Virus record (IMG/VR): IMGVR_UViG_3300045974_000760
Coordinates: 62,001-126,000 of that record
DNA: 64,000 nucleotides
DNA from: a virus
Strand: one strand, 5' to 3'
How positions within the stretch are numbered: the first letter of the stretch is position 1; each line of letters begins with the position of its first letter. This document shows positions 23,528-30,953 of this stretch, piece after piece. The position numbers were made by a program, and so were the translations under genes. The notes beneath the pieces were generated by a model. That model was given only the letters and a program-made list of their open reading frames with translations, did not search any database and had not been told where the DNA came from.

Positions 23528-24234
23528 GCGCGCCCAAGTACTGCTGCGACACGATGAAGCGGCAGATGGAGCACAACTGCGTCAAGTGCATGGGCCAGTA
23601 CGCTTGCCCCGACAGGGTGATCAAGCCACCCAGCGTCCCTGGTGCCGCGTTTGGACTCTACATCCTCGACGGGGGCGCTGCGTACTACGCCATCTACTTC
23701 TGCCCCTGGTGCGGAGCGCGTTTGGCCAGCTGGTGCGGGGCGTCTCAACAAGAACAACCGACCAAGGAGGAAGTGATGGAAGACGAACGGAAGAAGCCAA
23801 TCGAAGGCAACGTTGACTCGTACCGGGAGATCCTCGAGTACAGGGGCTATGACCGCTCCGCTGTATTGCGGTTGCCGTCACGCGCGCCCATCACTCTGCA
23901 GCGCTATGAGCTCGTGGCGGTCGCCATGGCCGTGTTTGGCATGCTTCGAGACAAGTTCAAGGGCGCGGCGCCTGAGCAGGTGTTTGATGCGATTGCGCGG
24001 ATTGTGAGCAGCGAGTGGAAGCCGTCTCCGCAGGAGGTGAGGGACGCGGGCTTCCTGTTGAATCAGGAGCTCACCCTGGCTGGGTGCGCCACGTTTGAGA
24101 TGGTCGGCTACACGCTGACCGAGCTCGTGGTGTACTACAAGGCCGGTGTTCCAAACACCGCCACTGCCAGCGCGTTTCTGCAGAACCTCCCACCCTCGTA
24201 CCGAGGTGTGCGGGTTGTGCCAAAGGCCGTGTGA
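23524..24234 (+). CDS. DUF6980-like zinc protein fused to an unknown domain
   Basis: 236 residues. Residues 5-75 (YCCDTMKRQMEHNCVKCMGQ, then YACPDRV, LYILDGGAAYYAIYFCPWCG) match the DUF6980 pattern of Cys pairs and ILDGG...YCPWCG, normally a stand-alone protein of about 70 residues. The second part (from MEDERKKPIEGNVDSYREIL, ATG 23776) has its own Shine-Dalgarno (AAGGAGGAAGTG), so it may be made separately or have been an independent gene. The second part is helical with no known domain. Confidence 0.6.
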   Translation: MSAPKYCCDTMKRQMEHNCVKCMGQYACPDRVIKPPSVPGAAFGLYILDGGAAYYAIYFCPWCGARLASWCGASQQEQPTKEEVMEDERKKPIEGNVDSYREILEYRGYDRSAVLRLPSRAPITLQRYELVAVAMAVFGMLRDKFKGAAPEQVFDAIARIVSSEWKPSPQEVRDAGFLLNQELTLAGCATFEMVGYTLTELVVYYKAGVPNTATASAFLQNLPPSYRGVRVVPKAV

Positions 24235-24449
24235 TGAAGACCACCTACCTGATGTACTTCCTGAGCATGGCCCTTGTGGTCGTGCTCGGGAGCTGTGGTG
24301 CACGAGACACAGATAAGAACCCTTCTCCAGAACGTGCGTGTGAGCTCGCTTGTTTGCCTGGCAGGGGGACGCTCAGTACCTTCTTCAACAACGGGCACTA
24401 CAGCTGTATCTGCGCCCCACTACCTTGCCCATCTGGGAGTGCACGATGA
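24234..24449 (+). CDS. Putative small lipoprotein with Cys motif
   Basis: 71 residues from ATG 24234 (GTG 24231 adds one). The N-terminus MKTTYLMYFLSMALVVVLGS then C-G-A is a signal peptide with lipobox-like LGSC, so the mature protein would be lipid-anchored at a membrane. CELAC ... CIC follows, as in the membrane protein at 14309. Could be a lysis accessory or envelope protein; no spanin partner was identified. Confidence 0.6.
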   Translation: MKTTYLMYFLSMALVVVLGSCGARDTDKNPSPERACELACLPGRGTLSTFFNNGHYSCICAPLPCPSGSAR

Positions 24450-24601
24450 AAAGCAATGAGAGCCCGCTGAAGAACCCGGAGAACTGGCTTCTTGTGTTCG
24501 TGTGGGCTTGCGCGATGGGCGCGGCCTTCCTCACAGGTATGCTCGCAGGTGACCGGTTGCCTCACGCTCCACCCTCATGCACGTGTAGGTGTGAGCGATG
24601 A
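24446..24601 (+). CDS. Small single-pass membrane protein
   Basis: 51 residues from ATG 24446. NWLLVFVWACAMGAAFLTGM forms one membrane helix (about 13-33), ending in a Cys-rich tail (SCTCRCER). Overlaps both neighbours by four bases. Function unknown. Confidence 0.6.
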   Translation: MKSNESPLKNPENWLLVFVWACAMGAAFLTGMLAGDRLPHAPPSCTCRCER

Positions 24602-24990
24602 GCAACATCACGGTCGAGACGTGGGTAGACACCGCGACGAGTGAGAAGGAGCTGCAGGAGACACCCGACTACCTACGCGAGCTCATCCGCAAGATGGTAG
24701 CGGAATGGATGACGCGGGAGCCGGACCTCAGTGATACCGGCGCGCGGGTACTTGCAGAGAGTGGCATCAAGGCAATCTGCAAGTACTCCGACTTCCTACT
24801 GGTGTTGGGCGACGGGCATATCCGTGACCCGCAGTACCTCGTGCGCTTTGCGCTCCTGCCTCATCCGCAGCGTGAGGTATTGTGCAAGAAGTACGCGGCA
24901 CGCTTGTTCATGGCCCGCTCCGTGTTGGGCTTCTCGTGGGTCAGCCACGCGCAGCTCGAGGCAACCGTCAGCTACATCGAGGGTAAATGA
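24598..24990 (+). CDS. Hypothetical helical protein
   Basis: 130 residues, ATGA overlap. Mostly helical (SEKELQETPDYLRELIRKMV, then KAICKYSDFLLVLGDGHIRD). No domain recognised. Confidence 0.55.
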   Translation: MSNITVETWVDTATSEKELQETPDYLRELIRKMVAEWMTREPDLSDTGARVLAESGIKAICKYSDFLLVLGDGHIRDPQYLVRFALLPHPQREVLCKKYAARLFMARSVLGFSWVSHAQLEATVSYIEGK

Positions 24991-25397
24991 CTACGTGCAA
25001 AGTGGACAGTCGGTACTCGTGGGACGTACGAAAGCAGTACATGAATCGCGAAGGACAGCACATCGCCATTCGGGAGGAAGGACTGCTCGACACCGTGAGC
25101 ACGGTTGTTCTGTCCGGCCCGGTACTTCAGGATATCTTCGAGGAGGCGCTGAAGCGCGGGCTGGTGTTGATGCCGCTGACCAAGCAGCAGAGGCTAGACA
25201 AGCTGCAGGAGCGCTATGCGCTTATCAAGTGGCTTCGCAAGATGGTGTTCTGCGCGGGCGCGATACCCGTGGTGCATGTGAAGCTCAACGGTAGGGCGCT
25301 GCTGGATGAGATCAATGTCTTGCGGGATGAGATTCGCAGGGAGCTCGGTGACGAGGTTCAAGTGAAGGTGACCTTCGGCGACGATGGAGACCAATGA
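24987..25397 (+). CDS. Hypothetical protein, paralogue-family member
   Basis: 136 residues. The core HIAIREEGLLDTVSTVVLSG, then LQDIFEEALKRGLVLMPLTK and QQRLDKLQERY parallels the genes at 22935 and 19517. C-terminal strands and helix (FCAGAIPVVHVKLNGRALLD). Ends its unit before a terminator. Confidence 0.6.
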   Translation: MTTCKVDSRYSWDVRKQYMNREGQHIAIREEGLLDTVSTVVLSGPVLQDIFEEALKRGLVLMPLTKQQRLDKLQERYALIKWLRKMVFCAGAIPVVHVKLNGRALLDEINVLRDEIRRELGDEVQVKVTFGDDGDQ

Positions 25398-25406
25398 TGT
25401 GAGGTA

Positions 25407-25436
25407 ACGAGAAAGGCGCGGTCCCGTCTTTTTCGT
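25407..25436 (+). terminator. Stem-loop terminator
   Basis: ACGAGAAAG (25407-25415) pairs with CTTTTTCGT (25428-25436) with one G-T pair; T-rich 3' arm followed by AGCTATATG. Placed between the last gene and the next promoter element. Confidence 0.6.
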
Positions 25437-25473
25437 AGCTATATGTCTTGCCCCGCAAATACAAGCGCGTAGT

Positions 25474-25503
25474 CGGGATAAGCCATGTGAGCGCACGCTA
25501 CGC
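25474..25503 (+). promoter_or_regulatory. Bipartite CGGGATAAG / CTACGC promoter element
   Basis: CGGGATAAG at 25474-25482 and CTACGC at 25498-25503, 15 bases apart. ATG 25520 follows (AAAGAAGAAC). It shows that the in-frame codons upstream of 25520 are not translated. Confidence 0.6.
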
Positions 25504-25519
25504 GTTCAGAAAGAAGAAC

Positions 25520-25918
25520 ATGATTGAGCATGGTAGGAACCGAGAAGGTCTCACGTGGGTGGAATGGCGCCTCGCCGCCAAGTTCGTCGGTGAAGAGCCC
25601 CCGCGTTCTTTTACCGCATGGCAAAATGGAGAAGATCCGACAGAGTGGGCTGCGGACCTCGAGGAGCATACGCAGCAGGCCATCTCGAACTTCACTGAGA
25701 AGGAGTTCGTCTACACACCGTGTGTAGAGGATGGTCCCGGTGAATACAACGTAGTGATGCCGGTGGAGTGGAAACCGTTCGATAGGGCGGCCTTCCCACG
25801 ACTGCTTACGCACACACGCTGGACTCTCACGTACCTCAAGGTCGGGGAGAGCGCGCTATTGTCCACCATCTATAACCCACAGAAGCAAACCTTCTACGCA
25901 GTAAGGAGGACGAAGTGA
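25520..25918 (+). CDS. Hypothetical protein
   Basis: 132 residues from ATG 25520, chosen because the promoter-like element lies in the upstream in-frame extension. Trp-rich middle (LTWVEWRLAAKFVGEEPPRS), acidic helix and a beta C-terminal part. No domain recognised. Confidence 0.6.
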   Translation: MIEHGRNREGLTWVEWRLAAKFVGEEPPRSFTAWQNGEDPTEWAADLEEHTQQAISNFTEKEFVYTPCVEDGPGEYNVVMPVEWKPFDRAAFPRLLTHTRWTLTYLKVGESALLSTIYNPQKQTFYAVRRTK

Positions 25919-26334
25919 TCAAAGGCGTCGAAGTGGGTGACCGTGTTCAGTTGATTGGCCGCCCCAAGCAAAGCGGGGAGGTGCGAGAGGTAAAGCCTGG
26001 AGCGGTGTTCGTGCGTCTCGGGGACTACCCCGAAGATGACCCGTGCTGGGTAGAGCTCGAGCACCTGGAAGTGATTGGTGTGGCCGAAGAAGTCCCAGAG
26101 TCATTCCGTGCTGCGCTCTACCTCATCGAAGATTTGAAGAAGGAGCGCGACCTGTGGCGCCTGCGGTGCGAGTGGCAGGAGGCGATCGTGGCGGCCATCG
26201 CTGCGGAGAGAAAGTGGCTCACGGCGAAGGAGCAACACTCGTACACGCCCTGCTTCGAGGAGTGCGTTGGGGTAGCCGAGAAGAGGAGAGACGCAGCCAA
26301 GGCGGCCTATGTGGCCGCGGGAGGTGTGGTGTGA
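25915..26334 (+). CDS. Hypothetical protein with small beta-barrel N-terminus
   Basis: 139 residues from GTG 25915 (GTGA overlap). Residues 1-55 (IKGVEVGDRVQLIGRPKQSG, then EVREVKPGAVFVRLGDYPED) look like a KOW/SH3-type barrel. The rest is helical, with CRLRCEWQEAIVAAIAAERK-type heptads. Function unknown. Confidence 0.55.
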   Translation: MIKGVEVGDRVQLIGRPKQSGEVREVKPGAVFVRLGDYPEDDPCWVELEHLEVIGVAEEVPESFRAALYLIEDLKKERDLWRLRCEWQEAIVAAIAAERKWLTAKEQHSYTPCFEECVGVAEKRRDAAKAAYVAAGGVV

Positions 26335-26621
26335 TGGACCCGCGCGATAAGCCACAGCTGCGTAGCTTCGTGTGCTGGTACACGAACTTCAGCTACAACC
26401 GGTACATCATCAACACGAGCAGTCCCGACCACAGCCAGGCAGCACTGCAGTTCGACACGGTTGCGCGCGGACTTGGCTGGCCTACTTGTTACGCGGTCTC
26501 AGTGCGTGAGCTGGAGCTGGATGACACGCTGGGACCACGGCATGAGTTCGACATCGCCGTCACTGTGAAGTGCCGGGAGATTGTAGAGAAGCCCCGAGGA
26601 AAGAAGAGGCAAGCGCAATGA
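26334..26621 (+). CDS. Hypothetical protein
   Basis: 95 residues from ATG 26334 (TGATG overlap). Aromatic and polar (LRSFVCWYTNFSYNRYIINT), with a charged C-terminal tail (EKPRGKKRQAQ). No domain recognised. Confidence 0.55.
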   Translation: MDPRDKPQLRSFVCWYTNFSYNRYIINTSSPDHSQAALQFDTVARGLGWPTCYAVSVRELELDDTLGPRHEFDIAVTVKCREIVEKPRGKKRQAQ

Positions 26622-26628
26622 GTGACGC

Positions 26629-27039
26629 ATGGCCGGGGTGAAGAACCAGGACCTCGCCTCAGAGATAGAGTACCTCTACAACTGCTTCCGGAATGGGTGG
26701 ATAGGCCCCAATGAGTTCGCGAAGCAGTTGACGGTAATACGTAGGAAGCAGGCCAAACACACCATCCCGTATCTCGGCCGCCTTCTACCTAAGAGGGACC
26801 TGCCCATCCTCGACATCGACACCATCATCGAGGCGCGGCACCTCCAGGCATTCACACCCGAGACCTACAAGAGGCGGGTGATGCGTAAGAGGCTGGCAGT
26901 ACATGCGGGCTTGACCAACAACAACTCCAGCTACTTCTTCCGTACCCAGTGGGAGGTCTGGGACATACGAATGAGGTGCTGGCACAGAGACGTGAACAAG
27001 GAACTGCGAGAGCAGTACTTCCCCGACGAGGTGTGTTGA
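26629..27039 (+). CDS. LG[ER]L-DIDxII motif protein 1
   Basis: 136 residues. Residues about 47-70 (YLGRLLPKRDLPILDIDTII, then EAR) carry the motif shared with the genes at 27039, 29558 and 29896. A helical N-terminus and a basic C-terminus with Trp repeats surround it. TGATG overlap with the next gene, also a family member. Function unknown. Confidence 0.6.
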   Translation: MAGVKNQDLASEIEYLYNCFRNGWIGPNEFAKQLTVIRRKQAKHTIPYLGRLLPKRDLPILDIDTIIEARHLQAFTPETYKRRVMRKRLAVHAGLTNNNSSYFFRTQWEVWDIRMRCWHRDVNKELREQYFPDEVC

Positions 27040-27584
27040 TGACGATGCCCCATCCAGTCGTTCAGGTCATGGAACACCAGCGGACCTCACCGCTCTATTC
27101 AGCGCATCTGCAGGATGCGCTGCAAGTGATGGAAGACACCATCTCCCCCGAGCAAGAGACCCGCGCTTTCGTTCAGGCGGCGCAGGTGCTGATTAGCTTG
27201 GTGGCCGGGCAGTACATAGGCCATCACATGGGCGGCCCTGCTTTCTTCGAATCTGTCACCTCGAGCCTCAACTACCACATACAGCAGACCATCGTGCCTT
27301 GTGCACGGTGGTGGCGCGGCTTCGGACACTACGCCCGCTTTGAGACCAAGGATGTAAGCGCGTCGGGAGACGTGCTGCGGATTGACTTGGGCGCGTTCGT
27401 AGGACGACTTGAGCGGGTGACGGGCTTCGCACTACGAGAGGCGATACCCGTCAACCGCCCCATGAAGCGACGACGCCCTCTCAACCTCGGGCGGTTGCTG
27501 CCCAACCCCAGAGGCATCCTCGACATCGATGAGATTATCGAGAGCCGCAGGCCCTCCGCGATACCCAGCCGAATCCGGGGATAA
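27039..27584 (+). CDS. LG[ER]L-DIDxII motif protein 2
   Basis: 181 residues from ATG 27039. Helical body (SPLYSAHLQDALQVMEDTIS, then ALVLISLVAGQYIGHHMG-like segments). The motif LGRLLPNPRGILDIDEIIES sits at about 151-170, close to the C-terminus. Its TAA stop (27582-27584) lies inside the next promoter element. Confidence 0.6.
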   Translation: MTMPHPVVQVMEHQRTSPLYSAHLQDALQVMEDTISPEQETRAFVQAAQVLISLVAGQYIGHHMGGPAFFESVTSSLNYHIQQTIVPCARWWRGFGHYARFETKDVSASGDVLRIDLGAFVGRLERVTGFALREAIPVNRPMKRRRPLNLGRLLPNPRGILDIDEIIESRRPSAIPSRIRG

Positions 27585-27585
27585 G
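27577..27585 (+). promoter_or_regulatory. GGGGATAAG promoter element
   Basis: GGGGATAAG overlapping the stop codon of the preceding gene, 44 bases before ATG 27629. The second box is poor here. The start has CCAAGGAAGAACA. Confidence 0.5.
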
Positions 27586-27628
27586 GAAGGTGAACGCAGC
27601 AAGTAGCTGAACTGACCAAGGAAGAACA

Positions 27629-27904
27629 ATGCCTATCTCACCCGATGCAGCACGAACCATTACTGACCCCGCGTTGTTGACCCGCTTGTCCGAGTTCATG
27701 CAAGTCGTCGACATCGCTCTGATTCAACGCGCGGGAGCTCCAAGTCATGTCTTTTCCCCGCCCGCTGACTTGTTCGCCCACCCCAAGGCGCGGGAGTTCT
27801 TCAGGTCAGCCTACTGGGGGGCTGGCTGGCACGTGTACTTCAGGCTCGAGTACGACCGTGTCCCCGAGCTCACCCTGATACCCAAAGAGGCCAAGGCGTC
27901 ATGA
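27629..27904 (+). CDS. Hypothetical small protein
   Basis: 91 residues. Helical N-terminus (DAARTITDPALLTRLSEFMQ), then AREFFRSAYWGAGWHVYFRL. No domain recognised. Overlaps the next ATG. Confidence 0.55.
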   Translation: MPISPDAARTITDPALLTRLSEFMQVVDIALIQRAGAPSHVFSPPADLFAHPKAREFFRSAYWGAGWHVYFRLEYDRVPELTLIPKEAKAS

Positions 27905-28902
27905 TTACACCCGAGGAGCTGATGAGCGTCATCGTGCGGTTGTTCGGTGCGGCTGCCGTGATGCTCCTCCTGGTGGCATCTGCGGGCCTGCTACGCATCT
28001 GCTCCCTCCAGGAGAAGCTCAAGATGGTCGGGGAGAAGGAGCGGAGGGTGACGGCGGCCGAGCACACCTCTCTCGATTGGTCCCGTCGCATGGGCCTCGG
28101 TATGCCCGTAGGCCAGCAATGCAGCGTCGTGGATGACGCAGGGCGGGTCTTCTGTACCCTCGCCCATCGAACCCCCGACACGTCTCTCGCAACGACGTAT
28201 CTCTGGTGCACCGCTGAAAGGTGCACCACAACAGACACAATGCCTGTACCGGAGTTACAACATGGACATCTCATACAGCACGCAGTTGTGGGAGCTACCG
28301 GTTGTGGAGCGCAACTGGTGGAAGCAATACGTGAAGGGCAAGGACGGGATGAGCGTCGACTTCCCGAAAGACCGCGGTCTGATGACCGTCATCACCGCGA
28401 GCTCACAGGAGCAGCTCGACGCTGCGCTCAAAGAGTTCGACGAGAAGTATCCCTCGATGTACTCCGGGATGAACCGGGCAGTAGGTGGGCCATGACGAAC
28501 CAGAACGACTACAAGCTGCGTTGGCGCAATACCCCCGAGGGCTACGTCCTCTTCCTGCGGTCCCATGAGGAGGGTAAGCCAGATGAGATAGTGGCACAGG
28601 CGTGTTTGGCACCCGCGCTTCAGACCGCCATCGTGCTGGTGGTGTTGCGCTCGCCACAGGGTAAGCCGCTGACCGTCGAGCCGGTGGTGTCGATAACGAG
28701 CGGGGCGCTCTCGCTGGAGGAGACGCTCGAGCTCGCTGTGTGGTGCTTCGAAGAGTCGGGCCTGGAGACAAGGCAGCTCCAGCCCAACAGCATCGATTGG
28801 TTCGCCTTCCCGTCGGGAGCGAAAGAGCGGGCCCAGGCGAACAGGAAGAAGCAGCTCGATCAAGAGGCTGCAGATGCTGCTTGCAAGAAAGAGCCGAACT
28901 GA
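27901..28902 (+). CDS. Membrane protein ORF lacking a stop (runs into gene at 28492)
   Basis: The frame from ATG 27901 is open for 333 codons, but only parts look real. Residues 1-120 are a membrane protein with one helix (RLFGAAAVMLLLVASAGLLR) and a charged domain. Residues about 122-197 are Arg/Glu-rich and coincide with the gene at 28262 in another frame. From residue 198 it is the gene at 28492. The first gene therefore lacks its stop: an indel near 28230-28270, a natural fusion, or an unusual overlap. Confidence 0.45.
   Translation: MITPEELMSVIVRLFGAAAVMLLLVASAGLLRICSLQEKLKMVGEKERRVTAAEHTSLDWSRRMGLGMPVGQQCSVVDDAGRVFCTLAHRTPDTSLATTYLWCTAERCTTTDTMPVPELQHGHLIQHAVVGATGCGAQLVEAIREGQGRDERRLPERPRSDDRHHRELTGAARRCAQRVRREVSLDVLRDEPGSRWAMTNQNDYKLRWRNTPEGYVLFLRSHEEGKPDEIVAQACLAPALQTAIVLVVLRSPQGKPLTVEPVVSITSGALSLEETLELAVWCFEESGLETRQLQPNSIDWFAFPSGAKERAQANRKKQLDQEAADAACKKEPN
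28262..28495 (+). CDS. Hypothetical small protein
   Basis: 77 residues from ATG 28262 (CCGGAGTTACAAC upstream). MDISYSTQLWELPVVERNWW, then LMTVITASSQEQLDAALKEF is well-behaved, and its TGA overlaps the next ATG by three bases in the usual way. Confidence 0.55.
   Translation: MDISYSTQLWELPVVERNWWKQYVKGKDGMSVDFPKDRGLMTVITASSQEQLDAALKEFDEKYPSMYSGMNRAVGGP
28492..28902 (+). CDS. Hypothetical protein
   Basis: 136 residues from ATG 28492. NDYKLRWRNTPEGYVLFLRS, then LQTAIVLVVLRSPQGKPLTV and a charged helical C-terminus. No domain recognised. Last protein gene before the first tRNA-like gene. Confidence 0.6.
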   Translation: MTNQNDYKLRWRNTPEGYVLFLRSHEEGKPDEIVAQACLAPALQTAIVLVVLRSPQGKPLTVEPVVSITSGALSLEETLELAVWCFEESGLETRQLQPNSIDWFAFPSGAKERAQANRKKQLDQEAADAACKKEPN

Positions 28903-29020
28903 CACAGACTAGGAGGAGTCGGGAGGTACGCGGTACACAACCACTACTGGTTTGAACGACCTTTCAGTGATGCCGGGAAGCTCAATGAAAGTGTTCGCCG
29001 CGTAGCTCTTGGCCCCTCCG

Positions 29021-29091
29021 GGGAGGTTGGGGCGGTTCCCCTAGCGGGCCTTATAAGCCGTGATCCACGGGTTCAACTCCCGTACCTCCTA
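29021..29091 (+). tRNA. tRNA-Ile(TAT)-like gene
   Basis: 71 nt. The acceptor stem GGGAGGT pairs with ACCTCCT (one G-T). T arm ACGGG-TTCAACT-CCCGT is perfect, and the anticodon loop CTTATAA gives TAT. The D arm is short, and two outer pairs of the anticodon stem are mismatched, so the gene may be decaying. CCA is not encoded. The 118 bases upstream (28903-29020) hold no feature that I recognise. Confidence 0.5.
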
Positions 29092-29121
29092 CAACAACCA
29101 CAACACAGAAAGGAGCAGCCC

Positions 29122-29565
29122 ATGGCTGTTCGACGTATCCGTGTACCTGCGCGCGAGCTCTCACCCGAGCTGCTCGATGCGGTTCGCGCTATTGCAGCAA
29201 CCAATGATGTACCTGCAGAGGACGTTGAGGTTGACATCGTCAGTCCAGCGGATGCGCCACTACGCGACCGCGTACTAGCTCTGCTGGGAACGCCGCGTGA
29301 GGGCCCGGTGTTTGAGCAGCAGTACCAAGGCATGTTCATCGAGGCTGATAGAGTGCCTGAGCACCCTGAGCTAACGCCACAGCAACAGGCGATACTGAGG
29401 CGGCAGCGAGAAGCGATGTTCGGGAGGAGATACGGGCGTAGCGGCAGAGACTTCAGTGTTTCGTCCCCGCCGCTCACAGAGGAAGAAGGGCGCGCCCTGA
29501 GCAATACACTCGTGGACTCCTTGCGTACACCGCCAGTGCTGCGCAGACCGCATCTTCATGTCTGA
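29122..29565 (+). CDS. Hypothetical protein
   Basis: 147 residues, strong Shine-Dalgarno (AGAAAGGAGCAGCCC). AVRRIRVPARELSPELLDAV, then an acidic Pro-rich middle and EHPELTPQQQAILRRQREAM. Probably mostly helical. No family recognised. Confidence 0.6.
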   Translation: MAVRRIRVPARELSPELLDAVRAIAATNDVPAEDVEVDIVSPADAPLRDRVLALLGTPREGPVFEQQYQGMFIEADRVPEHPELTPQQQAILRRQREAMFGRRYGRSGRDFSVSSPPLTEEEGRALSNTLVDSLRTPPVLRRPHLHV

Positions 29566-30001
29566 GCAAGACTGGGCAGACATCCAGCAGTGGAGCGGTG
29601 AGTCGCCGGATATGGCAGATGCCGTGGCCATGGCCGTAGCAAACACCGTCAAGCCGCGGGTGAAGCGCCCGAAGTACCTCGGTGAACTCATGAAGAAGGG
29701 CGGGCTCGATATCGACGCCATCATCAATAGCCGGGTCGGTGACTACTACTCCCTGGACAAGCCCCGTGACCCAGGCTTCGCCAACTACCTCAAGGACACG
29801 TACAGGTGGAGTAAACACGAAGCTCGCCGCCAATGGCGCGCCCTACTCGATCGCGATATCGACCCCGCGGTAATACTCAACACAAGGAGGGCAACGTGGC
29901 GAAAGATGACGCAGAACAAGCAAACGAAGGTCGCGACCTCGGAGCAGAACCTAGTAGAACCGTTATCCAGACACACTCTGTGCAGCACGTCTTCGCTGTA
30001 G
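29558..30001 (+). CDS. LG[ER]L-DIDxII motif protein 3
   Basis: 147 residues, 8-base overlap with the previous gene. Motif YLGELMKKGGLDIDAIINSR at about 47-66, then a degenerate second copy LLDRDIDPAVILNTRR at about 97-112. The C-terminal 35 residues overlap the next gene in another frame and may not be genuine. Confidence 0.6.
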   Translation: MSEQDWADIQQWSGESPDMADAVAMAVANTVKPRVKRPKYLGELMKKGGLDIDAIINSRVGDYYSLDKPRDPGFANYLKDTYRWSKHEARRQWRALLDRDIDPAVILNTRRATWRKMTQNKQTKVATSEQNLVEPLSRHTLCSTSSL

Positions 30002-30642
30002 GGGAGGAGAGGGCAGTCGGCGCGATGGTGGATGGGCGCTATCACGAATACAACCACGGCGAGACCGTACCCGGACCGAATGTCATCGAGGTGGTCGCGC
30101 AGCTCGAGACTCCGCTGGAGTACATTCGTATGCAGCTGCAGATCCCCGATGAAGTAGTTGTCGAGGCTGCCGCCGCGGGGGCGTTGCGCACTCTCACTGA
30201 CGGGGTGGAGGCGATGTACCTGCTCGACCGGCGAATCATGCGGATGCCACTGCTTCCATTCGGCCCGCTTCATCAGTCGAGGGTGCCGCTGCCCATGCCT
30301 CCGCTCCCAACAAGCAGCGCGGTCTTCCCGCCCTACCGCAACAGCCTGCCCGTACCCCGCCCAGCATGTCTCGGGGAGTTGATGAAGAAGGACGGGAAGA
30401 ACATCGACGCGATAGTAGAAGCGCGGGCGCCCGTACGGTACCCGCGGCACAGGAACCTCAATCAGCTCAACCCAGTGCATCGTGGTGTCCGCGAACAGTT
30501 CAAGGAGTACCTCATTACGAGAGGCATTACCGCCAAGAACTCCAGGCAAGCCTGGGCTACGTCGTCGGAGGAAGGGCAGAGCCCAAGGTTCGTGCTGGAG
30601 TACAGCTTCCAGTACTTCATGCATCGACTGAGGGCGACGTAG
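29896..30642 (+). CDS. LG[ER]L-DIDxII motif protein 4
   Basis: 248 residues from GTG 29896 (CACAAGGAGGGCAAC). Contains TPLEYIRMQLQIPDEVVVEA (about 73-92), like the gene at 13801. A Pro-rich linker follows, then CLGELMKKDGKNIDAIVEAR (about 156-175), the family motif. The C-terminus is basic and aromatic. Function unknown; last protein before the tRNA cluster. Confidence 0.6.
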   Translation: MAKDDAEQANEGRDLGAEPSRTVIQTHSVQHVFAVGEERAVGAMVDGRYHEYNHGETVPGPNVIEVVAQLETPLEYIRMQLQIPDEVVVEAAAAGALRTLTDGVEAMYLLDRRIMRMPLLPFGPLHQSRVPLPMPPLPTSSAVFPPYRNSLPVPRPACLGELMKKDGKNIDAIVEARAPVRYPRHRNLNQLNPVHRGVREQFKEYLITRGITAKNSRQAWATSSEEGQSPRFVLEYSFQYFMHRLRAT

Positions 30643-30736
30643 GACCGCAGGAGCGTTGTACTTCCCGCGGTTTTCTTAGCTACAACACCGCCAATACAAA
30701 AGGTACTTGCGCTTCTGAAAACGCGCTGTATTACTT

Positions 30737-30773
30737 CCCTCGTCCCGAAGTACAACCTAACCGGTGACGAGGG
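30737..30773 (+). other. Hairpin of unknown function
   Basis: CCCTCGTC (30737-30744) pairs perfectly with GACGAGGG (30766-30773), with a 21-base loop. No T-run follows directly. It could be a processing signal before the tRNA genes. Confidence 0.4.
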
Positions 30774-30820
30774 ACCCCCTCTTAGCAGTCAGTAACGCTC
30801 TGTGAAAATGTAAGCCGGTC

Positions 30821-30903
30821 GGAGTTCGATAGGACATGGCTGTCCAGGCGGTCTGTAACACCGCGGCCCTACGGGGCGAGTGGTTCGATTCCACCGGGCT
30901 TCA
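30821..30903 (+). tRNA. tRNA-Tyr(GTA)
   Basis: 83 nt class II tRNA. The acceptor GGAGTTC pairs with GGGCTTC, with three G-T pairs. D stem GGAC/GTCC with loop ATGGCT; perfect anticodon stem GCGGT/ACCGC with loop CTGTAAC; long variable arm GGCCCTACGGGGC; T loop TTCGATT. The acceptor-D linker is four bases instead of two. A terminator-like hairpin follows at once. Confidence 0.65.
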
Positions 30904-30905
30904 CT

Positions 30906-30953
30906 GGAAGAGCTGGCCGCCCCTCGGGGAGGAGGGGCTCTTCCTACTTTTTG
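30906..30953 (+). terminator. Terminator after tRNA-Tyr
   Basis: GGAAGAGC (30906-30913) and GCTCTTCC (30937-30944) form the outer stem, and CCCCTC/GAGGGG-type pairing the inner stem. TACTTTTTG follows. Confidence 0.75.

Noticed and set aside
28903-29091. A tmRNA containing the tRNA-like end at 29091
   Set aside because: The tRNA folds on its own from 29021 to 29091; no Ala-type acceptor, tag reading frame or pseudoknot order could be seen upstream.
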